The position numbers and the translations under genes were made by a program. The notes beneath the pieces were generated by a model. It saw nothing but the letters and a program-made list of their open reading frames with translations. It did no database searches and had not been told where the DNA came from. Shown piece by piece: positions 42,460 to 51,117 of a stretch of 64,000 nucleotides of DNA. The number at the start of each line of letters is the position of its first letter. The first letter of the stretch is position 1. Source of the stretch: Pseudomonas sp. BP8 (lineage in GTDB: Bacteria > Pseudomonadota > Gammaproteobacteria > Pseudomonadales > Pseudomonadaceae); assembly GCF_017875955.1 (NCBI RefSeq), contig NZ_JAGINK010000001.1:3130501-3194500 (forward strand). The letters run 5' to 3'.

Positions 42460-43656
42460 TCAGGCGGTCGCGTTCGACTCGGGCAGGTGAACTTCAGTCG
42501 CACTGCGGCCGGCCAGCCACGCGAGTACAGACGCCGCGACCAATACCGTTGCGCTTAACTCGAATGTGGCTTTGTAACCGCTCAGATCAAATGCCAGGCC
42601 GCCAATGATGGCCCCACTGGCGATCGCCAGTTGCACGATGGCCACGAGCAAGCCTCCACCGGCTTCAGCATCATCGGGAAGCGTTCGCGCCATCCAGGTC
42701 CACCAGCCAACGGGAGCAGCAGTAGCAACAAGCCCCCACAGACCGAGCAGCACTGCGGTCAACAACGGCGAGGCGCCGAAGCTCACTAGCGCCAGCGCAA
42801 TGACCGCCATGATCAGCGGGATGACCGTCAGCGTGCGGTAGAGGCCCTGGCCAATGAATTTCTCGATCAGAAAGGTCCCGAGAAAACCGGCAAGCCCCAG
42901 GCCCAGGAGCATCAAGGACAATGTTGAAACGCTGACGCCGGTGACGCCCTCAAGAAATGGCCGCAGGTAGGTGAACAGCATGAACTGCCCCATGAAAAAT
43001 ACGCTGACGGCTACCATGCCCAAGGCTACCGGCCACTGCTTCATCAGCCGCAGGGGGCTAGCGTTTCCTGCCTGGCGCTCGCCCTTGAACGACGGAAGGC
43101 TTATCAGCAGCCACACAGCCGCGATCGCTGCAACAGGAACGACACAGAAAAATGCGCCGCGCCAGCCTATCAGCGAGCCCAGGAAGCTGCCGGCTGGCGC
43201 GGCGATGACCGTCGCCAGCGCGTTACCGCCATTGACGATGGCCAGCGCCCGCGGAACCTGATCATGCGCCACCAGACGCATTGCGGTTGCCGCCGACAAT
43301 GACCAGAAACCGCCAATAGCGATACCAATCAAGGCACGTCCAATCATGAACGAGGGGTAACCCGGCGCGAGGGCGACAACGGTACCCGAGACGATCATCA
43401 GCAAGGTCAGGCACAGCAGCAGTTTCTTGCGCTCAACGCGGGATGCAATCGCCGCAATGACCAGGCTGGTGAGCAGTGCGAATGCACCGGACACGGAAAT
43501 GCCCTGGCCTGCCTGGCCTTCAGTGATGTGCAGTTCTGCCGCAATGGGGGTCAGCAGACTGACGGGCATGAATTCTGAAGCGACCAGAGCGAATGCGGCC
43601 AACGACATGGCCAGCACGGCGCTCCAGCCGCTTTTTTCTGTAGAGCGAGAAGTCAT
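42460..43656 (-). CDS. MFS drug-efflux-type transporter (DHA1)
   Basis: A 398-aa, 12-helix transporter of the DHA1 family. It has ASEFMPVSLLTPIAAELHIT in TM1 and IASRVERKKLLL in loop 2-3; GRALIGIAIGGFWSLSAATA is TM4. It resembles NepI/YdhP-type exporters. The start at 43656 follows CAGGTAG; the frame to 43791 adds an improbable leader. It is downstream of the alcohol dehydrogenase on the same strand (131 bp apart). A paralogue lies at 61183-62433. Fragments of its 3' end are duplicated in the adjacent tandem repeat. Confidence 0.9.
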   Translation of the reverse strand: MTSRSTEKSGWSAVLAMSLAAFALVASEFMPVSLLTPIAAELHITEGQAGQGISVSGAFALLTSLVIAAIASRVERKKLLLCLTLLMIVSGTVVALAPGYPSFMIGRALIGIAIGGFWSLSAATAMRLVAHDQVPRALAIVNGGNALATVIAAPAGSFLGSLIGWRGAFFCVVPVAAIAAVWLLISLPSFKGERQAGNASPLRLMKQWPVALGMVAVSVFFMGQFMLFTYLRPFLEGVTGVSVSTLSLMLLGLGLAGFLGTFLIEKFIGQGLYRTLTVIPLIMAVIALALVSFGASPLLTAVLLGLWGLVATAAPVGWWTWMARTLPDDAEAGGGLLVAIVQLAIASGAIIGGLAFDLSGYKATFELSATVLVAASVLAWLAGRSATEVHLPESNATA

Positions 43657-43787
43657 TGGAACTACCTGTGGGGCGAGAAGCGTAGGGGTGCTGCGTGCCG
43701 ACAAACCTGGCATGCGCCGATCGTTTCGGTTTCTGCGAGGCGCCGACATCGGTGCACGTCCGGGCGCTTGCCCGGACGTGTCATGGT

Positions 43788-44837
43788 TCACTCTGCCAAC
43801 GTGGCGTTGTCGATTACGAAACGGTACTTGACGTCACCTTTGAGCATCCGCTCGTAGGCTTGGTTGATGTGTTCCGCACGGATCAGTTCGATGTCCGAAA
43901 CGATGCCGTGCTCGGCACAGAAGTCGAGCATCTCCTGGGTCTGCGGGATGCCGCCGATCATCGAACCGGCCAGGGTGCGTCGCTTCATGATCAGATTGAA
44001 CACGTTGGGCGAGGGATGCGGCGAGGCCGGTGCGCCCACCAGCGTCATCGCGCCATCGCGCTTGAGCAGAACCAACAAGGCATCCAGATCATGGGGAGCG
44101 GCGACAGTGTTGAGGATCAAGTCGAAGCTTTTCAGGTGCGCAGCCATTTGCTGCGGATCGGTTGAGACCACTACCTCATCAGCACCAAGGCTTTTGGCGG
44201 CCTCACGCTTGGATTCGGAAGTGGTGAACGCCACCACATGTGCGCCCAGCGCATGGGCCAGTTTGATGCCCATGTGACCCAGGCCACCGATGCCCACCAC
44301 GCCGACTTTCTTGCCAGGGCCCGCGTTCCAGTGACGCAGCGGCGACCAGGTAGTGATGCCCGCGCACAGCAGGGGCGCAACGGCAGCCAACTGTGCCTCA
44401 GGGTGGCGAATACGCAGGGCGTAGCGTTGATGCACAACGATTGCTTGCGAGTAGCCACCGAGGGTCCAGCCGGGGGCATCCGGCGTCGGGAAGTTGTAGG
44501 TGCCGATCATGCCATCGCAGTAGTTCTCAAGGCCTTCAGCACATTCTTCGCAGTGCTTGCAGCTGTCGACGATGCAGCCCACGCCGACCAGGTCACCCGG
44601 CGCGAAGCCGGTGACCTTCGCGCCTACAGCGGCGACACGGCCGACAATCTCGTGGCCGGGCACACACGGAAATTGCGTACCCTCCCATTCGCCGCGCACC
44701 TGGTGCAGATCCGAGTGGCAGATCCCGCAATAGGCAATGTCGATCAGCACATCTTCCTGGCCGGGATCACGACGAGAAATGCGCAGGGGTTCTAACGGTT
44801 TATCGCCCGCATGGGCGCCATAAGCGTAGATTTGCAT
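43788..44837 (-). CDS. Zinc-dependent alcohol dehydrogenase (YahK/CAD-like)
   Basis: A 349-aa medium-chain dehydrogenase. Catalytic zinc ligands are in AYCGICHSDLHQ and VPGHEIVG; the structural zinc Cys set is CKHCEECAEGLENYC; the Rossmann loop is GIGGLGHMG. It belongs to the cinnamyl-alcohol-dehydrogenase-like group that reduces broad-range aldehydes with NADPH. It is divergent from an AraC regulator with a YqhC-type N-terminal domain, a pairing known for aldehyde detoxification, so aldehyde reduction under stress is likely. Confidence 0.92.
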   Translation of the reverse strand: MQIYAYGAHAGDKPLEPLRISRRDPGQEDVLIDIAYCGICHSDLHQVRGEWEGTQFPCVPGHEIVGRVAAVGAKVTGFAPGDLVGVGCIVDSCKHCEECAEGLENYCDGMIGTYNFPTPDAPGWTLGGYSQAIVVHQRYALRIRHPEAQLAAVAPLLCAGITTWSPLRHWNAGPGKKVGVVGIGGLGHMGIKLAHALGAHVVAFTTSESKREAAKSLGADEVVVSTDPQQMAAHLKSFDLILNTVAAPHDLDALLVLLKRDGAMTLVGAPASPHPSPNVFNLIMKRRTLAGSMIGGIPQTQEMLDFCAEHGIVSDIELIRAEHINQAYERMLKGDVKYRFVIDNATLAE

Positions 44838-44996
44838 AGCACTCTCCTGTAACAGTTCGACACATTCTCCCGGTCAGTTCGCCGTAGCCCTAGTGCATTC
44901 CGCTTGAATACTTGCCTAATCCTATGAAGTTGGAGGAGGGTGGATAGGAAATGCTTCACCAGCGGATTAGAGTTCGGTCAACAGGAGCGACCCGAC

Positions 44997-45929
44997 ATGA
45001 TCCATGCCCCCTTGCGCCATGACTCGCCTTTGGCGTTGAACATCGACCCGCGCGTGCACGTGACGGGGGACTTCGCGACCGCCATCCCCGGCCTGTCGTT
45101 GTTCCGTCGCGACCAGCCGGCGCCCCCTGCCGTATGCATGATCGAGCCGAGCCTGATTCTGGTTGGGCGTGGTGAAAAACGCTTGTGGGTGGGGGGCGAG
45201 GGCTACAGCTATGACCCGTCGCGGTTTCTGCTCACCTCGCTGGATCTGCCAGCCAACTCCGAAGTAATGCTCGCCAGCCCCGAACAGCCCTGTGTCGGGC
45301 TGGTGCTGAAGCTGGATGTGAGCATGCTCGCCGAGCTCATCAACCAGAGTGGCTTGCCTGCCAAGCGTCATCAAGCGGCCGGTACCGGTGTTGGTATTGG
45401 CACGCTGTCGTCCGCCCTGGAAAGCGCGGTCGATCGCCTGCTGGCATTGCTCGATGAACCTGAGGCGATCCCGGTGCTGGCACCGCTGATGCTGCGCGAA
45501 GTCCATTATCGGCTGCTCCATACCGATCAAGGCGCCCGGCTGCGGCAGATCACTGCGGTAGACGGCCAGGGTTATCGGATCGCCAAAGCCATTGACTGGC
45601 TCAAGGTCAACTACACGGTTGCGCTGCGTATCGACGAACTGGCGGCACGGGTGCAGATGAGCGCGCCGACTTTTCACCATCATTTTCGCCAGCTCACCGG
45701 CATGAGCCCGCTGCAATACCAGAAGTGGCTTCGATTGAACGAGGCCCGTCGGCTAATGTTGATCGAGCGCCTGGATGTCTCGCGAGCAGCGTTTGCGGTC
45801 GGCTATGAAAGCCCCTCGCAGTTCAGCCGCGAGTACGGCCGCCTGTTCGGTACCGCGCCGCGTCGGGACATTGCCCTGCTGCGGGGCCAGCCAGTCGAGG
45901 CCGAAGGCTTGGCCAACGCTCTGAATTGA
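44997..45929 (+). CDS. AraC-family regulator (AraC_N/YqhC type)
   Basis: A 310-aa regulator. The N-terminal AraC_N domain (PGLSLFRRDQPAPPAVCMIE, SLILVGRGEKRLWVGG) precedes a C-terminal double helix-turn-helix (RIDELAARVQMSAPTFHHHF; AAFAVGYESPSQFSREYGRLFG). The start at 44997 is chosen because CAGGAGCGACCC lies upstream. Divergent from the alcohol dehydrogenase, and 88 bp from the molybdenum hydroxylase operon. It probably activates one or both in response to an aldehyde. Confidence 0.9.
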   Translation: MIHAPLRHDSPLALNIDPRVHVTGDFATAIPGLSLFRRDQPAPPAVCMIEPSLILVGRGEKRLWVGGEGYSYDPSRFLLTSLDLPANSEVMLASPEQPCVGLVLKLDVSMLAELINQSGLPAKRHQAAGTGVGIGTLSSALESAVDRLLALLDEPEAIPVLAPLMLREVHYRLLHTDQGARLRQITAVDGQGYRIAKAIDWLKVNYTVALRIDELAARVQMSAPTFHHHFRQLTGMSPLQYQKWLRLNEARRLMLIERLDVSRAAFAVGYESPSQFSREYGRLFGTAPRRDIALLRGQPVEAEGLANALN

Positions 45930-46017
45930 GCAGAACACACGCTTTACCGGTGATGCCCCTCGCTGCGTATCACTGTTCATAACAATGCACATCAACCGAT
46001 GATCTAGCGGGTGAGCC

Positions 46018-46476
46018 ATGGAACTACGAATCAACCAGAAGACCTATCAGGTCGATGCCGATGCCGATACGCCCTTGCTGTGGGTGATCCGCGATGATCT
46101 GGGCATGACCGGCACCAAGTACGGCTGTGGACTGGCGCAGTGCGGTGCCTGCTCGGTGCTGGTAGACGGCAATGTGGTGCGCGCATGCGTCACCCCGGTC
46201 GCCGGTGTGGTCGGCAGGGAAATCACCACCATCGAAGCCATCGAGACTGATGATGTGGGCAAACGGGTGGTCGCAGCCTGGGTCGATCTGCAGGTTGCCC
46301 AGTGCGGCTACTGCCAGTCTGGTCAGGTCATGGCCGCCACGGCGCTGCTCAAACACAACCCCAAACCGAGTGATGCGCAGATCGAGGCCGCGATGGTCAA
46401 CCTGTGTCGCTGCGGCACTTACAACGCCATTCACGCTGCCGTGCATGAGCTTGCTGCCGGCAAAGGGGAAGCTTGA
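46018..46476 (+). CDS. Molybdenum hydroxylase [2Fe-2S] subunit (IorA-like)
   Basis: A 152-aa electron-transfer subunit. The plant-type cluster uses Cys37, Cys42, Cys45 and Cys57 (YGCGLAQCGACSVL). The second cluster uses Cys96, Cys99, Cys130 and Cys132 (QCGYCQSGQ, LCRCGTY). It carries electrons between the Moco subunit and the cytochrome c subunit. Its stop overlaps the next start (TGATG). The family includes isoquinoline 1-oxidoreductase and nicotinate or aldehyde dehydrogenases. Confidence 0.94.
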   Translation: MELRINQKTYQVDADADTPLLWVIRDDLGMTGTKYGCGLAQCGACSVLVDGNVVRACVTPVAGVVGREITTIEAIETDDVGKRVVAAWVDLQVAQCGYCQSGQVMAATALLKHNPKPSDAQIEAAMVNLCRCGTYNAIHAAVHELAAGKGEA

Positions 46477-48725
46477 TGAACGTACGTATCGATCCAGCCT
46501 TGCAGCCCTTATCGCTTGCGTTGACTGACCCGGTGAACCTGTCTCGTCGCCGTTTTCTCACCGGTACCGCCGTCGGTGCACTGGTGCTCGGTTTCGGTCT
46601 GCCGCTGGGGGCGACCCGTGTGCAGGCCGCGGCGGCAACGACTGCCGAACGCGGCACGCAGGTTCCGGCGTTTCTGGAAATCCGTCCAGACAACAGCGTC
46701 CGGCTGTTGTGCCCGTTCATGGAAGGCGGGCAGGGCACGTTTACCGCGATGGCGCAGATCGTCGGTGAAGAACTGGACGCCGACCCGGCGACCTTCGTGG
46801 TCGAAGCCGCGCCGCCTGGCGAGGCCTATGTGGTCATGGACAACGGCATGCGCATCACCGGTGGCAGCATGTCGGTGCGCATGAGCTACCCGGTCATGCG
46901 CCGCCTCGGTGCACTGGCCCGTGCCATGCTGCTGCAGGCGGGCGCAGAGAGGCTGGGGGTGGCGGTGAGCGAATTGACCACCGAACCTGGCAAGGTGGTG
47001 CATGCTGCCTCGGGCCGCTCATTGGCCTACGGTGAACTGGCTGAACTTGCGCTGGACCTGCCGGTGCCCGATCCGGCCACCGTGCAACTGCGTGATCCGA
47101 GCCAGTTCCGCTGGATCGGCAAGCCGGTAAAGCGCGTCGATGCCTATGACAAGTCCACCGGCAAGGCGCTCTACTGCATTGATCTGAAGGTCGACGGCAT
47201 GCTCCACGCGGCCGTTCAGCATGCCCCTCGCTTGGGTATGACGGTAGGTAACCTGCGCAACGAAGACCAGGTCAAGGCCATGAAAGGGGTGCACTCGGTG
47301 CATCGTCTGCCGGGCGCCGTGGCAGTGGTCGCGGAGCGCTGGTGGCACGCGAAACGTGCGGTAGAGGCGATTCAGGTCGACTGGCGCGAGCCTGCGCTCG
47401 ACAGCGAAGTGCGGCCAATGCCCGCAGACTTCTCCAGCGATGCGCACTTCACCCGACTGGCAGCCGAAAAAGGCCCCGCCCGTGACGATGAACATGAGGG
47501 CGACGTTGCCGCCAGCCTGGCCAACGCCAAGACCCGGGTCGACGCCACCTACCACAACCAGTACCTGAACCACGCTCAACTTGAGCCGCCGTCAGCGCTG
47601 GCGCGCTTCAACCCGGACGGCTCGCTTGAGGTCTGGCTGCCCAATCAGGCACCGGACATGTTTCGCGCCGATATTGCCAAACGTACTGGGCTTGAGCTTT
47701 CGCAAATCATGCTGCACTCGCCGCTGCTCGGTGGGTTCTTCGGGCGGCATTTCCTCTACGACTCGGCCAGTCCCTACCCGCAGGCGATCGCCTTGGCCAA
47801 GGCGGTCGGACGCCCGGTCAAGTTGATCTGGAGTCGCGAAGAGGAGTTTTTGCGTGATGTGCTGCGCCCTGTCGCTGCGGTCAATTTCCGCGGCGCGCTG
47901 GATAATGACGGCTGGCCGCTGGCAATCGAGGCGATCAGTGCCACCGAAGGCCCTACTGAGGCCATTGCCGGCAAGCAGGGTGAAAAGCTCGACCCCACAG
48001 CGCTTGAAGGGTTAACCGGCAAGTCCTACGCCATCCCTCACAAACGGATCGCTCAGATCTACGTCAAAGGCCCGGCCATGCTGGGTTACTGGCGGTCGGT
48101 GGGCAATTCGCTCAACGATTTCTTCTACGAATCGTTCCTGGATGAGCTGGCCGACAAGGGCGGCAAGGATCCGTTCGAGCTGCGCCTGCATATGCTGCGT
48201 GACAACAAGCGCCTGACCACATTGCTGCAGGCGGTGGGTGACTTGTCGGGAGGCTGGAAACGCGGACCATTTACCGCTGAAGACGGTACAAAACGTGCGC
48301 GTGGGGTTGCGATGGCTTCGCCGTTCGGGACCGAAACAGCCGTGATCGCCGAGGTATCGATCGAGAACGGGCAGGTCAAGGTCCACGACATCTGGCAGGC
48401 AATCGATCCCGGCAGCATCGTCAACCCGGCGATCGTCGACGCTCAGGTCAACGGCGCAGTGGCGCTGGGGCTGTCGCAGACCCTGGTGGAGGAGGCGGTG
48501 TGGCTGGAGGGTAAACCGCGCGCGCGCAACTACGACTTGTACCCGATTCTGCCGCCGGCGCGGATGGCGCGGGTACATGTGCGGGTCATTGAGAGTGGGG
48601 AAAAAATGGGTGGCATCGGCGAACCGCCGCTGCCTGCGGTTGCGCCTGCGGTAGCCAATGCGGTGGCAGCGTTGACCGGTCAGCGGGTTCGCAGCCTGCC
48701 CATGAGCCGACATACCTTCAATTGA
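46476..48725 (+). CDS. Molybdenum hydroxylase large subunit (IorB-like)
   Basis: A 749-aa Moco-binding subunit. A twin-arginine signal (LSRRRFLTGTAVGALVLGFG, from about residue 22) sends the folded enzyme to the periplasm. Moco-pocket blocks include GGQGTFTAMAQIVGEELD, GGFFGRHFLYD and the C-terminal EKMGGIGEPPLPAVAPAVANAV with the catalytic Glu. It hydroxylates an aldehyde or N-heterocycle with water-derived oxygen. ATG 46476 is preferred over the TTG three bases earlier. Electrons pass to the cytochrome c encoded next. Substrate unknown. Confidence 0.93.
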   Translation: MNVRIDPALQPLSLALTDPVNLSRRRFLTGTAVGALVLGFGLPLGATRVQAAAATTAERGTQVPAFLEIRPDNSVRLLCPFMEGGQGTFTAMAQIVGEELDADPATFVVEAAPPGEAYVVMDNGMRITGGSMSVRMSYPVMRRLGALARAMLLQAGAERLGVAVSELTTEPGKVVHAASGRSLAYGELAELALDLPVPDPATVQLRDPSQFRWIGKPVKRVDAYDKSTGKALYCIDLKVDGMLHAAVQHAPRLGMTVGNLRNEDQVKAMKGVHSVHRLPGAVAVVAERWWHAKRAVEAIQVDWREPALDSEVRPMPADFSSDAHFTRLAAEKGPARDDEHEGDVAASLANAKTRVDATYHNQYLNHAQLEPPSALARFNPDGSLEVWLPNQAPDMFRADIAKRTGLELSQIMLHSPLLGGFFGRHFLYDSASPYPQAIALAKAVGRPVKLIWSREEEFLRDVLRPVAAVNFRGALDNDGWPLAIEAISATEGPTEAIAGKQGEKLDPTALEGLTGKSYAIPHKRIAQIYVKGPAMLGYWRSVGNSLNDFFYESFLDELADKGGKDPFELRLHMLRDNKRLTTLLQAVGDLSGGWKRGPFTAEDGTKRARGVAMASPFGTETAVIAEVSIENGQVKVHDIWQAIDPGSIVNPAIVDAQVNGAVALGLSQTLVEEAVWLEGKPRARNYDLYPILPPARMARVHVRVIESGEKMGGIGEPPLPAVAPAVANAVAALTGQRVRSLPMSRHTFN

Positions 48726-48742
48726 TCAGCACCGGAGCGCCA

Positions 48743-50095
48743 ATGAACAACAGCCGATTCGCAAGAGCCGCTGGCTGGCTGGCCGTGCCGTGCCTGGTCG
48801 CGGCGGGCCTGCTGGCCTGGTATGTCACTCGCGAGCCTGTCTCGCGTCTTGAAAACGATCAGGTCAGCGTGGCCGACATTGACCCGGCGCTGGTTGGCCG
48901 TGGCGAATATGTCGCCAGGCTCAGCGACTGCGTAGCCTGTCACAGCGTGCCGGGCGGTGCGCCGTTTGCTGGCGGCCTGGAAATGGCCACGCCGCTGGGG
49001 GCGATTCATGCCACCAACATCACGCCTGACCCTGAAACCGGTATTGGCCGTTACAGCCTGGCGGATTTCGACCGCGCGGTGCGCCACGGTGTGGCACCCG
49101 ACAGTCGCCGTCTCTACCCGGCCATGCCCTATCCCTCGTACACCAAGCTCAGTGATGACGACGTGCGCGCGCTGTATGCGTTCTTCATGAAAGGCGTAGC
49201 GCCGGTCAAACAGGCCAATATCCAAAGTTCAATTCCCTGGCCACTGAACCTGCGCTGGCCGATTGCACTGTGGAATGGCGTATTTGTCGACGCAGGTCCC
49301 TATGCGGCCAAGGCCAGCCAGGACCAGCTGTGGAACCGCGGCGCTTATCTTGTTCAGGGCCCCGGTCACTGTGGCAGTTGCCACACGCCGCGCGGCCTGG
49401 CCTTCAACGAGAAGGCCCTGGATGAATCCGCCAAGCCGTTTCTCGCCGGCGCCTTGCTCGATGGCTGGTACGCGCCGAGCCTGCGTGATGATCACAACAC
49501 CGGGCTGGGCCGATGGAGCGAGCCGCAGATCGTGCAGTTCCTCAAGACTGGCCGTAACAGCCACGCAGTGGTCTACGGCTCGATGACCGAGGCATTCAAC
49601 AACTCCACGCAGTTCATGAGCGATGATGATCTGGCAGCGATTGCCCGTTATCTCAAGTCGTTGCCTGGCGACCGCCAGCGCGATGGCGAGCCATGGCAGT
49701 ATCAACAGGCTTCGGCTGCGACCCGCCTGGACACGCCGGGGGCGCACACCTACGTGGCCCACTGCGCCTCGTGCCACGGCCTGGACGGCAAGGGCCAACC
49801 CGACTGGATGCCGCCGCTGGCAGGTGCCACTTCCGCATTGGCCAGCGAGAGCGCCTCGGCAATCAATATCACCCTCAACGGCTCGCAGCGGATCGTCGCC
49901 GCCGGTGTGCCGGACGCCTACCGGATGCCCGCCTTCCGTGAGCAGTTGTCCGATCAGCAGATCGCCGAGGTGCTGACATTCGTGCGCGACTCTTGGGGTA
50001 ATCACGGCAGTGCCGTCCAGGCGCAGGCGGTCAGCAAGCTGCGTGAGCACACTGATCCGGCCAGCAGCAGCCCGATCATCCTGCACATGCGTTAG
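48743..50095 (+). CDS. Triheme cytochrome c subunit (AdhB-like)
   Basis: A 450-aa membrane-anchored periplasmic cytochrome. An N-terminal hydrophobic anchor (about 10-27) precedes three CxxCH sites: CVACH (63-67), CGSCH (210-214) and CASCH (341-345). It resembles the gluconate/alcohol dehydrogenase cytochrome subunit and would transfer electrons to ubiquinone or the terminal oxidase. CGGAGCGCC precedes ATG 48743; the frame to 48722 overlaps the previous gene. In nicotinate dehydrogenase NicB the equivalent domain is fused to the Moco subunit; here it is separate. Confidence 0.93.
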   Translation: MNNSRFARAAGWLAVPCLVAAGLLAWYVTREPVSRLENDQVSVADIDPALVGRGEYVARLSDCVACHSVPGGAPFAGGLEMATPLGAIHATNITPDPETGIGRYSLADFDRAVRHGVAPDSRRLYPAMPYPSYTKLSDDDVRALYAFFMKGVAPVKQANIQSSIPWPLNLRWPIALWNGVFVDAGPYAAKASQDQLWNRGAYLVQGPGHCGSCHTPRGLAFNEKALDESAKPFLAGALLDGWYAPSLRDDHNTGLGRWSEPQIVQFLKTGRNSHAVVYGSMTEAFNNSTQFMSDDDLAAIARYLKSLPGDRQRDGEPWQYQQASAATRLDTPGAHTYVAHCASCHGLDGKGQPDWMPPLAGATSALASESASAINITLNGSQRIVAAGVPDAYRMPAFREQLSDQQIAEVLTFVRDSWGNHGSAVQAQAVSKLREHTDPASSSPIILHMR

Positions 50096-50106
50096 AGGAG
50101 AGGCTG

Positions 50107-51117
50107 ATGGAGAGTATCGACTTGCTGGTCCTGCGCACCGCGCGGGACTGGCTCGCCGCCGGAGAGCGTGTGCTGCTCGCCACCGTGGCGCGCACCTGGG
50201 GTTCTTCACCGCGTCCGGTGGGGTCGATGATGGCCTTGCGTAACGACGGTCGGGTGGTGGGCAGCGTGTCCGGAGGCTGCATCGAAGATGACCTGATCCA
50301 TCGCTACACCACCGCCCATGGCGGCAGCGGGCTGAAAGACAGCGCTCCGCAAGTGGTGCGTTATGGTGTCAGCGCCGACGAAGCCCACCGCTTCGGCTTG
50401 CCATGTGGCGGTACGCTTGAGCTGATTCTGGAGTTCAGTCCTTCTTGGCAGTCGCTCGATGAACTGCTGGCGCAGCTGGACACAGGCCAGTTGGTGCGTC
50501 GTCGTCTGGTTCTGCACGCCAATCAGGTCTCACTCGAACCCACCGCGACACCGGAGCAATTCAGCTTCGACGGCGAGCAAATGCTCAATACCCTTGGGCC
50601 TGGGTACCGAATGCTGATGATCGGTGCCGGCGCGCTGGCCGAGTATCTGGCCACCATGGCGTTGTTCAATGGCTTCAAGGTTGCGGTTTGCGATCCACGT
50701 CCGGAGTACATCGAGACGTGGGCGGTAGACGGCGTGGAGCGCATCGTGGGTATGCCCGATGATGTGGTCCGAGCCTTCGCGGTCGATCTGCGCACCTGCG
50801 TCGTCGCCTTGAGCCATGATCCCAAGCTCGACGATCTGGCCCTGCTCGAAGCCCTGCATAGCCCGGCGTTTTACATCGGCGCCATCGGCTCGCGGCGCAA
50901 TAGCCAGCTGCGCCGCGAGCGCCTGATCGAGCATTTTGGTGAAACCCAAGCATCGCTCGAACGTTTGCACGGGCCGATCGGCATCTACATCGGCAGCAAG
51001 ACGCCGGCGGAGATCGCCGTCAGCGTCATGGCCGAGATCCTTGCCGCGAAGAATGGGGCCAGGCTGCCGAGTGAATACTCCATTGCCAGTTCCAAGGCGC
51101 AAGAAGAGATCATTTGA
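50107..51117 (+). CDS. XdhC-like molybdenum cofactor insertion protein
   Basis: A 336-aa XdhC/CoxI-family protein. The N-terminal half has the conserved VARTWGSSPRPVGSMMAL and GSVSGGCIEDDLIH, with the conserved Cys. The C-terminal Rossmann half reads YRMLMIGAGALAEYLA and IGAIGSRRNSQLRRERL. It protects and inserts sulfurated Moco into the large subunit in the cytoplasm before Tat export. AGAGGAGAGGCTG precedes the ATG. It is last in the four-gene operon and converges with the fic gene, overlapping its stop by 8 bp. Confidence 0.92.
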   Translation: MESIDLLVLRTARDWLAAGERVLLATVARTWGSSPRPVGSMMALRNDGRVVGSVSGGCIEDDLIHRYTTAHGGSGLKDSAPQVVRYGVSADEAHRFGLPCGGTLELILEFSPSWQSLDELLAQLDTGQLVRRRLVLHANQVSLEPTATPEQFSFDGEQMLNTLGPGYRMLMIGAGALAEYLATMALFNGFKVAVCDPRPEYIETWAVDGVERIVGMPDDVVRAFAVDLRTCVVALSHDPKLDDLALLEALHSPAFYIGAIGSRRNSQLRRERLIEHFGETQASLERLHGPIGIYIGSKTPAEIAVSVMAEILAAKNGARLPSEYSIASSKAQEEII

